From Paenibacillus dendritiformis (GTDB lineage Bacteria > Bacillota > Bacilli > Paenibacillales > Paenibacillaceae), in contig NZ_OX216966.1 in assembly GCF_945605565.1 (NCBI RefSeq), positions 4,890,001-4,954,000 on the forward strand: DNA of 64,000 bases, in the 5' to 3' direction. Below, in pieces: positions 43,967-53,260 of the stretch (the stretch's first letter is position 1; the number at the start of each line of letters is the position of its first letter). The notes beneath the pieces were generated by a model, which was not told the DNA's origin, made no database searches, and saw nothing but the letters and a program-made list of their open reading frames with translations. The translations under genes were made by a program, and so were the position numbers.

Positions 43967-45598
43967 TCACCGCGCCGGGACGCTGTCCGAGCCGCCTGCA
44001 GCTCCGCCGCTCCGGCTGCTCCGGTATTCGGAGGGGGTGCAGCCCATATGCTTTTTGAACAGTTGGGAAAAATATTTCAAATCCTCGTACCCCACCATCC
44101 GGGCGATATCCGATACCAGCGCCGCTCCATCCTGCAGCAGGCGGCATGCCCGCGCGATGCGGGCTTGGGTAACGTACTCGATATAGTTCATGCCCGTCTC
44201 CTGCTTGAACTTATCGCTCAGATGATTCGGGTGGACGTTCACCACGCTGGCGACATGCTGCAGCGTCAGGCTTCCATCGGCTTTCTCCCGGATATAGCGC
44301 ATCGCCCGGGATACATAAGGGACCGCATCGTCCGCATAGCGGTCCCGATAGATTTGCATCGCCTCCTGCAGCGCGGCGAAGAGCGAGCCTTCCCATTGTT
44401 CCGGCTCGGCAGCCGCGGGGTCGGCGAGCGCATGGGGCTGCCAGCTCCAGCCGTCCCACGCCTCCGCTGCTGGCCGGTCCAGCGGCGCAGCGGCTTGCGC
44501 GCACCGCTCCAGCCAACGCTCCGCCGCGATCAAGGCGGATTGCCCATAGGAGCGGATAGAATCCGGCGTGGCGTGCGGATGCGCCATCAGCTCCTTCACC
44601 CGCTCCCCAATCCAGCGGCGCAATCGCTCTGGCCGGCCGGAGGACAGCGCCTGCAGCAGGCCGTCCTCCTCCTGCGCCGAGCAGATCGACGGACGGCCTT
44701 CGCGGGCTACCGTCTCCTCATAATGCAGCAGGCGGCGGCCGGCCGCGAACCAGCGGAAGCGCCCGGCGCTGGAAGCTTCCCGGCGGGAGCGGCCGATGTC
44801 CGCGGCATCCGCGGCGGCCCCGCCGATTCCGGCGAAGAGCCGGCACTTGAGGAGCTGCTCCGTCCGGCGGAGCGCCTCGTCCCAGCCGCAGGGCAGACGG
44901 CCGGGGGCCGGCTCCGTCCGGCGCAGCGCCAGCAGCCGCTGCTCGTGCCGGACGACCGGGCCGCCAAGCAGCTCGGCCAGCAGATTAGCGGCCGCGAACA
45001 GCAGCAGCCCGTGCCGGGCTTCGCCCCAGCCGTCCGCCGCGATGACGGCCGCCTCATACGAAGCCGCATTGCTTCCGCTTCCCTGCGGGGCGCCGTCGCG
45101 GCGGAACAATTCGGCGGCTAGCCGGCGGCAATCTTCCGCAGGCAGCGGCTCGGTCAGCAGCTTCAGCACCTGGCGCTCCCGGTGGGACGCCTCCTTCGCC
45201 GAATCATGCACCGCCGCGTCCTGCTTCTCCAGGATGCGCGCCTTCGCCCGCAGCGCCGCCTTCACGATATCGTCCGGGCGGCTCGTCTTCAGCAAATAAT
45301 CGCATACCCCTTCCCGCAGCGCCCGCTGGGCGTAATGGAAATCATCGTAGCCGGTCAAAATCAGCGTCTCCGTATGCGGACTCACCTCGCGGATATGGGC
45401 CGCCAGGGCGATTCCGTCGGCGCCGGTCATCCGGATATCCGTCAGCACGAGATGCGGCTTCTCCGTTCCGATCATCTCCATCGCTTCCTCGGCGGAGGCG
45501 CAGGGCGGAAGCACCTCGAAGCCCAGCTCGTTCCACGGAATGACCTGGGCCAGTCCCGTCCGGATGATGACTTCATCGTCGACAATCAATATTTTCAC
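43967..45598 (-). CDS. YesN-type response regulator with AraC DNA-binding domain
   Basis: 543 residues. The receiver domain opens ILIVDDEVIIRTGL with the phosphoacceptor in LVLTDIRMTG. A long middle region is followed by a C-terminal AraC double HTH (LQHVASVVNVHPNHLSDKFK and DIARMVGYEDLKYFSQLFKK). It is encoded 24 bases after its kinase. It probably activates the adjacent sugar ABC genes. The middle region is unusually rich in Ala and Arg. Confidence 0.92.
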   Translation of the reverse strand: MKILIVDDEVIIRTGLAQVIPWNELGFEVLPPCASAEEAMEMIGTEKPHLVLTDIRMTGADGIALAAHIREVSPHTETLILTGYDDFHYAQRALREGVCDYLLKTSRPDDIVKAALRAKARILEKQDAAVHDSAKEASHRERQVLKLLTEPLPAEDCRRLAAELFRRDGAPQGSGSNAASYEAAVIAADGWGEARHGLLLFAAANLLAELLGGPVVRHEQRLLALRRTEPAPGRLPCGWDEALRRTEQLLKCRLFAGIGGAAADAADIGRSRREASSAGRFRWFAAGRRLLHYEETVAREGRPSICSAQEEDGLLQALSSGRPERLRRWIGERVKELMAHPHATPDSIRSYGQSALIAAERWLERCAQAAAPLDRPAAEAWDGWSWQPHALADPAAAEPEQWEGSLFAALQEAMQIYRDRYADDAVPYVSRAMRYIREKADGSLTLQHVASVVNVHPNHLSDKFKQETGMNYIEYVTQARIARACRLLQDGAALVSDIARMVGYEDLKYFSQLFKKHMGCTPSEYRSSRSGGAAGGSDSVPAR

Positions 45599-45622
45599 GG
45601 ATATCTCCCCTTCACGTGTAAT

Positions 45623-47416
45623 TCATCTGGTGCTTCGGCCCACCGGGATGGAAAAGGAGACCGCTGTCCCTTCCCCTGGCTGGCTCTCAATATGCAGCTC
45701 CGCTCCGGTTCCGTAATGGAGAAGCAGGCGGCGCTGTACGTTGAACAGACCGTATCCGCTGCCTCCCGAACGGGATGCTTCGGCATTCGCCGCGGCTGGC
45801 TCCGGGGCGCTCAGCCGCTCCCTGACCCGCTCCAGCTCTTCCGGGCCGAGACCTCCGCCGTTATCCTGAACCGTGAATCGGACCCGGCCGCTGTCAACCA
45901 TGACAATCTCAATAAGCAGGCGGCCTCCCGATGCCGGATAGGCCGGAAGCAGACCATGAGTGATAGCGTTTTCAACGAGAGGCTGCAGCAGCACCTTCAG
46001 CATCGTACATTCCTTCAGCTCCTCCGGCAAATGAATGCGGTAATCGAAACGCCCGGGATAACGAACCGATTGGATCTCCAAGTAATTCGCCACATGCTCG
46101 GTCTCCTGTTCGAGCGAACAGGTCTCCAGGCCCCGGTTCAGGCTGAAGCGCAGGAAATCTCCAAGCGCGCCGACGAGATTGGCAATGCGGCTGTTTCCTT
46201 CCATGTAGGCCATCCATTGAACCGATGACAAGGTGTTGTACAAAAAATGCGGATGGATTTGCGCCTGGAGGGCCAGCAGATCCGCTTCCTTTTTCCGGGC
46301 CTCGTTCTCCTTCACCTGCTCCGTCAGGCTGCGGATATTGTCGCTCAATTGGTTGTAGCTGTGCACAAGCATTCCGATCTCGTCGCTGGACGTCTGCGGC
46401 AGCGGCCGGAACGGCCGTTCCGGCTGCACGGCGCCGATCGATCGGGCGAGCCGTATGATTGGCTTCGTCACCCGCTTGACGACATAAGCGGCCACGGCGG
46501 CAATCACCGCGATGACGATCGCGACGGTGACAGCTGTGAATTGAAGCAGGTAACTGTTCTGGGCACTGAAAGTCTGATAGGGAATGAGCGCATATACGCT
46601 CCACGGGGCAATCGGCACGGACATCGACACAACAATGTGGCGGTCGCTGCCTTCCCCCATCTCCGAGAAGCGTGCGGCGCCGGCAGGCGCCTCTTGCCCG
46701 GCAAGGGATCTCAGCTTCACGGACCACTGCTCAGCCGCGTCCCGATCGGCGTTGGCTGCGACGATATTGCCGTCCGCATCCAGCAAGAACAGACTGCCGC
46801 CGCCATCTACCGCCGCCTCGCGCAGCCGCTCAGCCAATGCGTCTCCGTCAATGCCGATCGACAGCATGCCGAGCTTGTCGAAATTATTCATATTGCGAAT
46901 CGGACGCACGAGCGAGACGATCCGCTTCTGGCCCAGCGTCGTGTCGCTGAGCGTCGGCGGCGACCACCAGACCGGGTGTTCCTCCCAATACGCTTCGTCG
47001 GACGGGGCCTGCCCGAACAGATGGGACGACAGCACCGTCGTATTGGACAGCTCCGGGTTGCCGTTCAGCGGGATGATGCGGATGTCTGCGATGTAGCTTT
47101 TGGAAAAGGCAAGGTTCGTCAAAAAACCGACCATGCGCAAATAATCGTTCGCGCTTGCCCGGTCCTTGGCCAAATATTGCTGGACATCATGCTGTCCGAT
47201 TAAAAAGATCGACATGTTCTCCACGTCCTGGGCGATCGTCTCCAAAATGGCGCTAATCTGCCGCAGCGTATTGAGGCTCGCCTGCTTGCTCTTCTCTTCG
47301 CTAATCGACCATGCCGTCCGGTAGGAGACGTAGCCGAGCAGCAGCACAGGGATGATGATGCAGGCGATCAGCAGGATCGATAATTTGCGGTGCAGCGAAC
47401 GGGTCATCCAGCGCAT
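45623..47416 (-). CDS. YesM-type sensor histidine kinase
   Basis: 597 residues. Two transmembrane helices flank an extracellular dCache-like sensor of about 250 residues. A HAMP linker, the phosphoacceptor QIHPHFLYNTLSS, N box QPLVENAITHGL and G box DNGGGLG follow. It is the first gene of a leftward group of kinase, regulator, solute-binding protein and two permeases. It likely senses the transported carbohydrate or its binding protein. Confidence 0.92.
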   Translation of the reverse strand: MRWMTRSLHRKLSILLIACIIIPVLLLGYVSYRTAWSISEEKSKQASLNTLRQISAILETIAQDVENMSIFLIGQHDVQQYLAKDRASANDYLRMVGFLTNLAFSKSYIADIRIIPLNGNPELSNTTVLSSHLFGQAPSDEAYWEEHPVWWSPPTLSDTTLGQKRIVSLVRPIRNMNNFDKLGMLSIGIDGDALAERLREAAVDGGGSLFLLDADGNIVAANADRDAAEQWSVKLRSLAGQEAPAGAARFSEMGEGSDRHIVVSMSVPIAPWSVYALIPYQTFSAQNSYLLQFTAVTVAIVIAVIAAVAAYVVKRVTKPIIRLARSIGAVQPERPFRPLPQTSSDEIGMLVHSYNQLSDNIRSLTEQVKENEARKKEADLLALQAQIHPHFLYNTLSSVQWMAYMEGNSRIANLVGALGDFLRFSLNRGLETCSLEQETEHVANYLEIQSVRYPGRFDYRIHLPEELKECTMLKVLLQPLVENAITHGLLPAYPASGGRLLIEIVMVDSGRVRFTVQDNGGGLGPEELERVRERLSAPEPAAANAEASRSGGSGYGLFNVQRRLLLHYGTGAELHIESQPGEGTAVSFSIPVGRSTR

Positions 47417-47502
47417 AACATTCCCCCTTTCTCGGGTAAGCTCAGCAATAGATGTGGTTCAAAGCTGCAATCAGAGCTTGTCGCATTCAAATGTGAGATA
47501 TG

Positions 47503-47608
47503 GAAAAGCATCCGCCAATCCTGTATTGTTGTAAGTTCCATCACACAACACAAGGAGAGGCAGATGCCCGTTCAGTATATCAACGACTTGAACGATTTGC
47601 CAAGCTAA
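47503..47608 (+). pseudogene. Degenerate transposase-start remnant (left flank of A+T-rich island)
   Basis: A leader GAAAAGCATCCGCCAATCCT, a ribosome-binding site (AAGGAGAGG) and a 14-residue frame, MPVQYINDLNDLPS, end in TAA. The same leader and a related peptide start (MQPQYSNEMMNLPD) recur at 54.44 kb in the same orientation. The pattern looks like the 5' end of an ISL3-like insertion sequence, but that family name is a guess. The remaining 47609-47695 shows nothing clear. Confidence 0.5.
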
Positions 47609-47695
47609 ATATCTGTTACCGATCCCGGAATCATTGGGACGGGCGGCGGCCAGCTTGCGTGGCGCAATAGAAAGGAAGGCGTCACAAAGGGGCGG

Positions 47696-48481
47696 CTACA
47701 TCGATTGCTCCAAAAAGCTTGTTGGAGAGTGCCCAATGTATTTCTTGAACACTTGACTAAAATATTTATATTCTTGGAAACCAACCCGTTCCGCGATTTC
47801 ATAGATTAAGAGATCCCCTTGCTTCAGCAATTCAATGGCCTTGATCATCCGGTATCTGTTAAGAAAATCATTGAATGTATAGCTTGTTTCCTCTTTAAAT
47901 TTGGAGTATAAATAGACCGTTGAAATCTGAAGGCTGGCGCTAAGATCATTGATAGAAATTTTTTGTGAATAATGGTGCTTAATATATTCAATCATGCTGT
48001 CTACATATTTCGTTTTATTATGTCGAACTTCAAGGTATTGAATATCCAATAACTCATTGTAGAAATGTCGCTCTTCAAAGGACTTTTTCTCGTTTTGGCG
48101 CTGTCGTTTTAATTGTATTTTGGCGATGAGCTTGACCATCGCCGCATGTAATTTGTCAAAGTCAATCGGCTTCAACAAATATTCGCTTACGGATAGCGAT
48201 ATCGCCTGCCGGGCATATTCAAACTCGCTATATCCGGAAATAATGATGGCTTCATAGTCATGCTCTGCTTTACTTTGCTTTAACATTTGGATTCCATCTT
48301 GAAAAGGCATTCTCACGTCGGTAATGACAATATCAGGCTGCAGCTCCTTGATTTTGGCCACGCCCTCGATTCCATCTTCAGCTCTTCCCACGACGATACA
48401 ATTCAGCTTCGGCCAGTCCACCATATAGGTCAGACCATTTCGAATAATATCCTCATCTTCTACGATTAATACCTTATACAT
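47696..48481 (-). CDS. AraC-type response regulator (HptR/YesN-like)
   Basis: 261 residues, shorter than the YesN protein nearby. The receiver has KVLIVEDEDIIRNGL and phosphoacceptor VITDVRMP. The AraC HTH contains SINDLSASLQISTVYLYSKFK and IAERVGFQEYKYFSQVFKK. Its start overlaps the kinase end by eight bases. It probably controls the ABC genes upstream, a layout like staphylococcal HptRSA for hexose-phosphate uptake. Codon and base use are A+T richer than in flanking genes. Confidence 0.9.
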   Translation of the reverse strand: MYKVLIVEDEDIIRNGLTYMVDWPKLNCIVVGRAEDGIEGVAKIKELQPDIVITDVRMPFQDGIQMLKQSKAEHDYEAIIISGYSEFEYARQAISLSVSEYLLKPIDFDKLHAAMVKLIAKIQLKRQRQNEKKSFEERHFYNELLDIQYLEVRHNKTKYVDSMIEYIKHHYSQKISINDLSASLQISTVYLYSKFKEETSYTFNDFLNRYRMIKAIELLKQGDLLIYEIAERVGFQEYKYFSQVFKKYIGHSPTSFLEQSM

Positions 48482-50180
48482 TGTTCACATCTCCTATATA
48501 AGGGATTCTCGCTATCACTGTTGTCCCGGCGCCGTGTCTGCTTTGTATGGAAAGCCCGTAAGCCGGTCCGTATAAAAGCTGCATCACTCGATGGGAGTTG
48601 TATAATCCGACATGCTCTGGCATGGCATCCTTATCGTCTAATAACTTTCGGATATAATCGAGCCTTTCCTCCTCCATCCCTTGTCCGTTATCCTCGACTG
48701 CGATTTCAATGTCATCCCCGGCTTGTCTAATCGTAATCCGGATCAATAAATGCTTCGTATGCTCAAGTCCATGCTTGATGCTGTTTTCAATGATGGGCTG
48801 CAATAATAATTTCGGTATTTTATAGTCCAAAAGGGCCGGATCGATATCCATCTCATAATCTAATCTTGTGTTAAATCTCATTTTTTGCAGCCGCAAATAG
48901 TCTTCCATGTAACCTATATCGGTGTGGAGCGCGACATCTCCATTGCCATAATGAATATAATATCTCATTAAATTAGCAAACATCACCACAATATTTGATG
49001 CGTTCCTGGCATCAAATAACATCTCATACCTCAGCATTTCCAACACATTAAACACAAAATGCGGATTAAACTGATTTTCTAAATGCTTAATCTCCATTTT
49101 TCTCTTTCTTTCCGCGATTTCATCATTATGCTTCATCAGCAGCTGTATCTTGGACATCATGTTATTAAATTCATCATAAATGGTTTGAAATTCATCAAAG
49201 GTTCTCGCTTCAAGCCTGTAATCCATGTTCCCCTGCTTATATTGATCCACGGCAGAGATGAAGGAGTCAAAGGATTGCAGATTGCGCTTCATGAGCTTCG
49301 GCACGACTAAATGGATCAAGGCCAGCAGAATCAGGCCTGAGCCCAATAAAATGACGATTCCTATCACCAGAAACTGCGTGAAATTGTTCATGGATGTCAT
49401 CGTAAGAATATGGATGTTCCCATTCCCTGTTTCATTCGCTGTCATATAGTAATAGGAATCATGAATCGCGATTATTTTTTGATCGGTCCGGTACGGAATC
49501 GTGGATTTGCCCATGCCGTTTCTTAGCGAGTCATGTGAGGTATAGATAATGTTGTCAAACCGATCCGCCACCACAATCATATCGGCATCTCTAGTATGGA
49601 TGTAGGCGCCCAGGTCCGTGAGAAAAAACAGGAGGTAACCGCGCACTTCATTGCCGCTGGTTATCGGCTTGGCCAACAAGTACGGTGATTTCCGAAATTG
49701 CTCGAAGGATATTTTATTTATGCCGCCATAAACTTCATTTCCCTGTTCCTGAAGCTTCAACAACAAATCCTTGAGCACGTAGCTATTGGATAAAATCTTT
49801 TGGTCGCTTTGATAAAAATTCGTGGAGACGATATGCTGCTTGTGATCCAAAAGAACAAAGTTTGCTTTTATTTTTCGCTCCTTAACACACCGGTAAAGTA
49901 ATTGATTCGCTTCAATGAATCCGTTTTTATTTTCGAAAACAGATCGTATCGTTTTGTCCTCAGTCAGCCTGTCCAGTCCCTCTGCGTATTGCTGAACCTC
50001 TGTCTCTATGAGCTGGCTAAGCCCCGCATTATAGGATCGATTCGTCTGAACGATGGTTTCCCTGCACGTGAGAAGCAAGGAAAGTATAAACAATGCAAAA
50101 ATCAATAACACAAGAACGGCCCCGGAACGAACAAACGTTTTCCTGATATAGTCTTTGAACTTATTGGATTTTTGCATCAT
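48474..50180 (-). CDS. YesM/HptS-like sensor histidine kinase
   Basis: 568 residues. An N-terminal helix, an extracellular sensor of about 230 residues and a second helix lead to a HAMP-like linker and a HisKA-less kinase core: the phosphoacceptor is in QFNPHFVFNVLEM (N replaces the usual H before PHF), N box LLQPIIENSIKHGLEH, G box DNGQGM. It is cotranscribed with the AraC-type regulator. The start could be either of two adjacent ATGs (50180 or 50177). Confidence 0.9.
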   Translation of the reverse strand: MMQKSNKFKDYIRKTFVRSGAVLVLLIFALFILSLLLTCRETIVQTNRSYNAGLSQLIETEVQQYAEGLDRLTEDKTIRSVFENKNGFIEANQLLYRCVKERKIKANFVLLDHKQHIVSTNFYQSDQKILSNSYVLKDLLLKLQEQGNEVYGGINKISFEQFRKSPYLLAKPITSGNEVRGYLLFFLTDLGAYIHTRDADMIVVADRFDNIIYTSHDSLRNGMGKSTIPYRTDQKIIAIHDSYYYMTANETGNGNIHILTMTSMNNFTQFLVIGIVILLGSGLILLALIHLVVPKLMKRNLQSFDSFISAVDQYKQGNMDYRLEARTFDEFQTIYDEFNNMMSKIQLLMKHNDEIAERKRKMEIKHLENQFNPHFVFNVLEMLRYEMLFDARNASNIVVMFANLMRYYIHYGNGDVALHTDIGYMEDYLRLQKMRFNTRLDYEMDIDPALLDYKIPKLLLQPIIENSIKHGLEHTKHLLIRITIRQAGDDIEIAVEDNGQGMEEERLDYIRKLLDDKDAMPEHVGLYNSHRVMQLLYGPAYGLSIQSRHGAGTTVIARIPYIGDVNNV

Positions 50181-50270
50181 TCACATCACCTGACGTTTCT
50201 TAGAATGATAGTTTCTCCCCACCCCATCTGCTGCATGGCTTGCTTGTGACCGTAACGTAAAGGCTGCCCC

Positions 50271-50380
50271 GCTTTACTCCATAGCTCATCTCATCCATCG
50301 GGACGCTGTGCCGCACATTCTGTGCAGGCGCCAGGAACCCGGGATACTTGCATTGTTCGCGCCAACCTATGGAGTAAAGC
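50271..50380. repeat. Long inverted repeat between transporter and two-component genes
   Basis: GCTTTACTCCATAG at 50271-50284 and CTATGGAGTAAAGC at 50367-50380 are perfect 14-base arms around 82 bases that are more G+C rich than the surrounding island. It may be a small inserted element or a large hairpin that limits read-through from the permease gene into the kinase gene. Confidence 0.65.
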
Positions 50381-50412
50381 GAAGAGCTTCGGAACGGGCT
50401 TATCTTGCGCTG

Positions 50413-52077
50413 CTATACACTAATGTCTTTCTTCCCTGTCAGCTTGAAGAACAGGAACAGCGAGAGGATGGAGGTCAGCGTTAATAGGGTCGAATACGCT
50501 GATGCGTTTCCATAATTACCTCGAATCACCTCTGTATATACAGACACTGTTAACGTTTGGGTCTTGCTCGTGTACAGGATGATCGATGCGCTTAATTCAC
50601 TAATGACGGTAATCCAGCTCATTATCGCGCCGGCGATAACGCCAGGCATCATCATCGGCACAATCACTCTTGTAAACGCTTTCGTCTCAGATGCGCCCAA
50701 GCTGATGGCCGCTTCTTCAATACTGGGACTGATCTGGCTGATAATCGCCGTACTTGAACGAATCGTATACGGCATTCTTCGAATCGCAAAAGCCATAATC
50801 ATAATAAACATCGTACCGCTTAACAGGAGCGGTGATTGACTGAAAGCAAAGAGAAAGGCAATCCCCAGCACCGAGCCCGGAATGATAAACGGAAACATCG
50901 AGATCGTATCTAAGGTGGATGTGAGGGCATTTCTTTTTCTTACGGTCAAATAGGAAATCATGATGCCGCATACCACAATAATCAGGATCGCCGCGATACC
51001 AATCAGGTACGTATTGAAAATAACCGAAGTATCTTTGTTAAATAAGATGTCCCGGTAGCTGTTCAACGAAAATCCGGACGTAAATACCTGGCCTCCCCTC
51101 GTTGCCAGGAAGGATGTAAAGATAACCACGCACTGAGGCAGGATGGCCAACAGAACCGTAAAGTAGACTGCTCCGTGCGCGATTATATTTTTCATCCCTT
51201 TACTTTGCTCAGGAACCATCGGCTTTAATGCGCTCATCGAATAGGAGTAGTATCTTGCAAGGATACGCTGAACCATGAATAAGCAGATGGTTAACAAGAT
51301 AATAAGGACACACAGCGCAGCGGCAAATCCATCATCTCCCCCCACCTCGCTCATAAATTGAGTATAGATGAGGACGGGCATCGTCCTGAATCCTTCACCG
51401 ATCAGCATCGGCGTCCCGAAGTCCGCAATGACACGCATAAAGACCAATAACGCGCTCGCCAAGACCGTAGGCATAATTAACGGGACAATAATTTTGAACA
51501 CGCGCTGTACCGCCGAATAACCGAGACTCTCCGCGGCCTCATTCAGTGAATTGTCCAGATTCTGCAAGGCCCCCGAAATATAAATATAAATCAAAGGAAA
51601 GGATTGCAACGTCATAACGAGCACGATACCCGGAAATCCGTAAATTCCATTCAGTTGAACATGGAACAAATCATTAATGAATTGCGTAATCACGCCATTC
51701 CTGCCGAGCAATTGAATCCAGGCGTAAGCCCCGATAAATGGCGGCGACAGATATGAAATAATAATTAGGATTTGGAGATATTTGCTTCCCCTAATCTTCA
51801 CTTTCCTCATGACATAGGCGATGGGCAAGCCGATGGCTACCGACAGCGCCGTCGTTACCAGCGTGACTTTAAAGCTGTTCACTAAGGTAATCCAGTAAAA
51901 TTTTCGCTCAAAAAATTTGCTAAAGTAACTGAGAGTCAGTTCTCCCGTGTAAGGGTCAAAGATACTTTTTTTCAGGACCAGGACCAGCGGAAACAGAATA
52001 AAGAGAAGGAAAACAGCTAGAATAAGGATGGAAGAAATGTTCCAGACGCTAAATATTCGCTTCTTATTTGCCGCCAT
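50413..52077 (-). CDS. ABC transporter permease, fused double (FbpB/AfuB type)
   Basis: 554 residues with two homologous six-helix halves, each carrying an EAA loop (LNEAAESLGYSAVQRVFKIIVP and IEEAAISLGASETKAFTRVIVP). That fused layout is typical of ferric-iron, hexose-phosphate (AfuB) and phosphonate-type importers. It overlaps the ATPase gene end. ATG at 52077 is chosen; a GTG three codons upstream is possible. Confidence 0.88.
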   Translation of the reverse strand: MAANKKRIFSVWNISSILILAVFLLFILFPLVLVLKKSIFDPYTGELTLSYFSKFFERKFYWITLVNSFKVTLVTTALSVAIGLPIAYVMRKVKIRGSKYLQILIIISYLSPPFIGAYAWIQLLGRNGVITQFINDLFHVQLNGIYGFPGIVLVMTLQSFPLIYIYISGALQNLDNSLNEAAESLGYSAVQRVFKIIVPLIMPTVLASALLVFMRVIADFGTPMLIGEGFRTMPVLIYTQFMSEVGGDDGFAAALCVLIILLTICLFMVQRILARYYSYSMSALKPMVPEQSKGMKNIIAHGAVYFTVLLAILPQCVVIFTSFLATRGGQVFTSGFSLNSYRDILFNKDTSVIFNTYLIGIAAILIIVVCGIMISYLTVRKRNALTSTLDTISMFPFIIPGSVLGIAFLFAFSQSPLLLSGTMFIMIMAFAIRRMPYTIRSSTAIISQISPSIEEAAISLGASETKAFTRVIVPMMMPGVIAGAIMSWITVISELSASIILYTSKTQTLTVSVYTEVIRGNYGNASAYSTLLTLTSILSLFLFFKLTGKKDISV

Positions 52078-53173
52078 ATTCGCCACCCGCTTTGATCAAA
52101 CTCTCCTGTTTTTCGATATCAAAAATATTGATTTTATTCGCTTTCACTCGCAGATAGATTTCGCTTCCATTCGCGATAATGTCCGAGATATCGGCATCCT
52201 GGATCACTTCTACCGTCTCTCCGTCTGCCAGCTCGGCAAAATAATGCGTATTTACGCCCAGAAACATGCTGCTTTGCACAACCGCTCTGAGACCCTGTTG
52301 ATCTGAACCGATAACAAACTCCTGCGGTCTTACGGATACGAAAACCTGTGTCCCGTCTGCTAGATGATCGGACAGGTTATGCATGCTCTCTCTATAGCGA
52401 TTTCCGAAGTTGATCCACTTTTGCCCATCCTCTATTTCTACCTTTGCTTTTATTAAATTGGAGGTCCCGATAAACTTCGATACGAACACATTGGCCGGAC
52501 GTTCATAGATCTGCTTCGGAGTGCCGATTTGCTGAATCACGCCGCCGTTCATTACCGCAATTCGATCCGAGATCGCCAATGCTTCCTCCTGATCATGAGT
52601 GACGTATACCGTGGTAATGCCTACCCGCTGCTGGATGCTTTTGATCGCGTTTCTCATTTCAATTCTTAATTTGGCATCCAGATTGGACAGCGGCTCGTCC
52701 ATAAGCAATACTTGAGGATGAATGACCAAAGCTCTGGCTAAGGCCACGCGCTGCTGCTGCCCGCCAGACAGCTTGTCCGGCATTCTATCTTTATATTCTT
52801 CGATTTTGACCACATTTAAAATATCCTGAATTCTATTTTCGATTTCAGCTTTGGGCAGCTTCCTGTTCTTCAAGCCAAAAGCGACATTGTCCTTCACAGA
52901 CATATGCGGAAAGATGGCATAATTTTGAAAAACCATTCCCATGTTGCGCTTATTTACGGGAATATCGTTTATCACCTGGTTATCAATTGTAATGACTCCA
53001 TCATCAATCGAGTGAAAGCCGATAATCATGCGGAGCAACGTTGTTTTCCCGCACCCGGAGGGTCCCAACAGTGTAAAGAGTTCACCTTGCTTTATATTAA
53101 GCGATAAGCCGTCTATGATGGTTCTATCCTCAAAGCGTTTGACTACGTTGTCAACCTGAATTCCAACGCTCAA
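52064..53173 (-). CDS. ABC transporter ATP-binding protein (FbpC/PotA type)
   Basis: 369 residues. Walker A GPSGCGKTT, signature LSGGQQQR, Walker B LLMDEP and the switch histidine YVTHD are present, followed by a C-terminal regulatory TOBE-like domain. It powers the fused permease downstream, which its end overlaps. Its closest functional classes are ferric, sugar-phosphate, spermidine and phosphonate importers. Confidence 0.9.
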   Translation of the reverse strand: MSVGIQVDNVVKRFEDRTIIDGLSLNIKQGELFTLLGPSGCGKTTLLRMIIGFHSIDDGVITIDNQVINDIPVNKRNMGMVFQNYAIFPHMSVKDNVAFGLKNRKLPKAEIENRIQDILNVVKIEEYKDRMPDKLSGGQQQRVALARALVIHPQVLLMDEPLSNLDAKLRIEMRNAIKSIQQRVGITTVYVTHDQEEALAISDRIAVMNGGVIQQIGTPKQIYERPANVFVSKFIGTSNLIKAKVEIEDGQKWINFGNRYRESMHNLSDHLADGTQVFVSVRPQEFVIGSDQQGLRAVVQSSMFLGVNTHYFAELADGETVEVIQDADISDIIANGSEIYLRVKANKINIFDIEKQESLIKAGGEYGGK

Positions 53174-53260
53174 TCTGCTCCCCTCCTCAATCCCTAGCTG
53201 AAAGTTTGACTTTTTGAACTCACACTTTTAGCAGCGATAGCTATCCCCGTTGTACACAAG

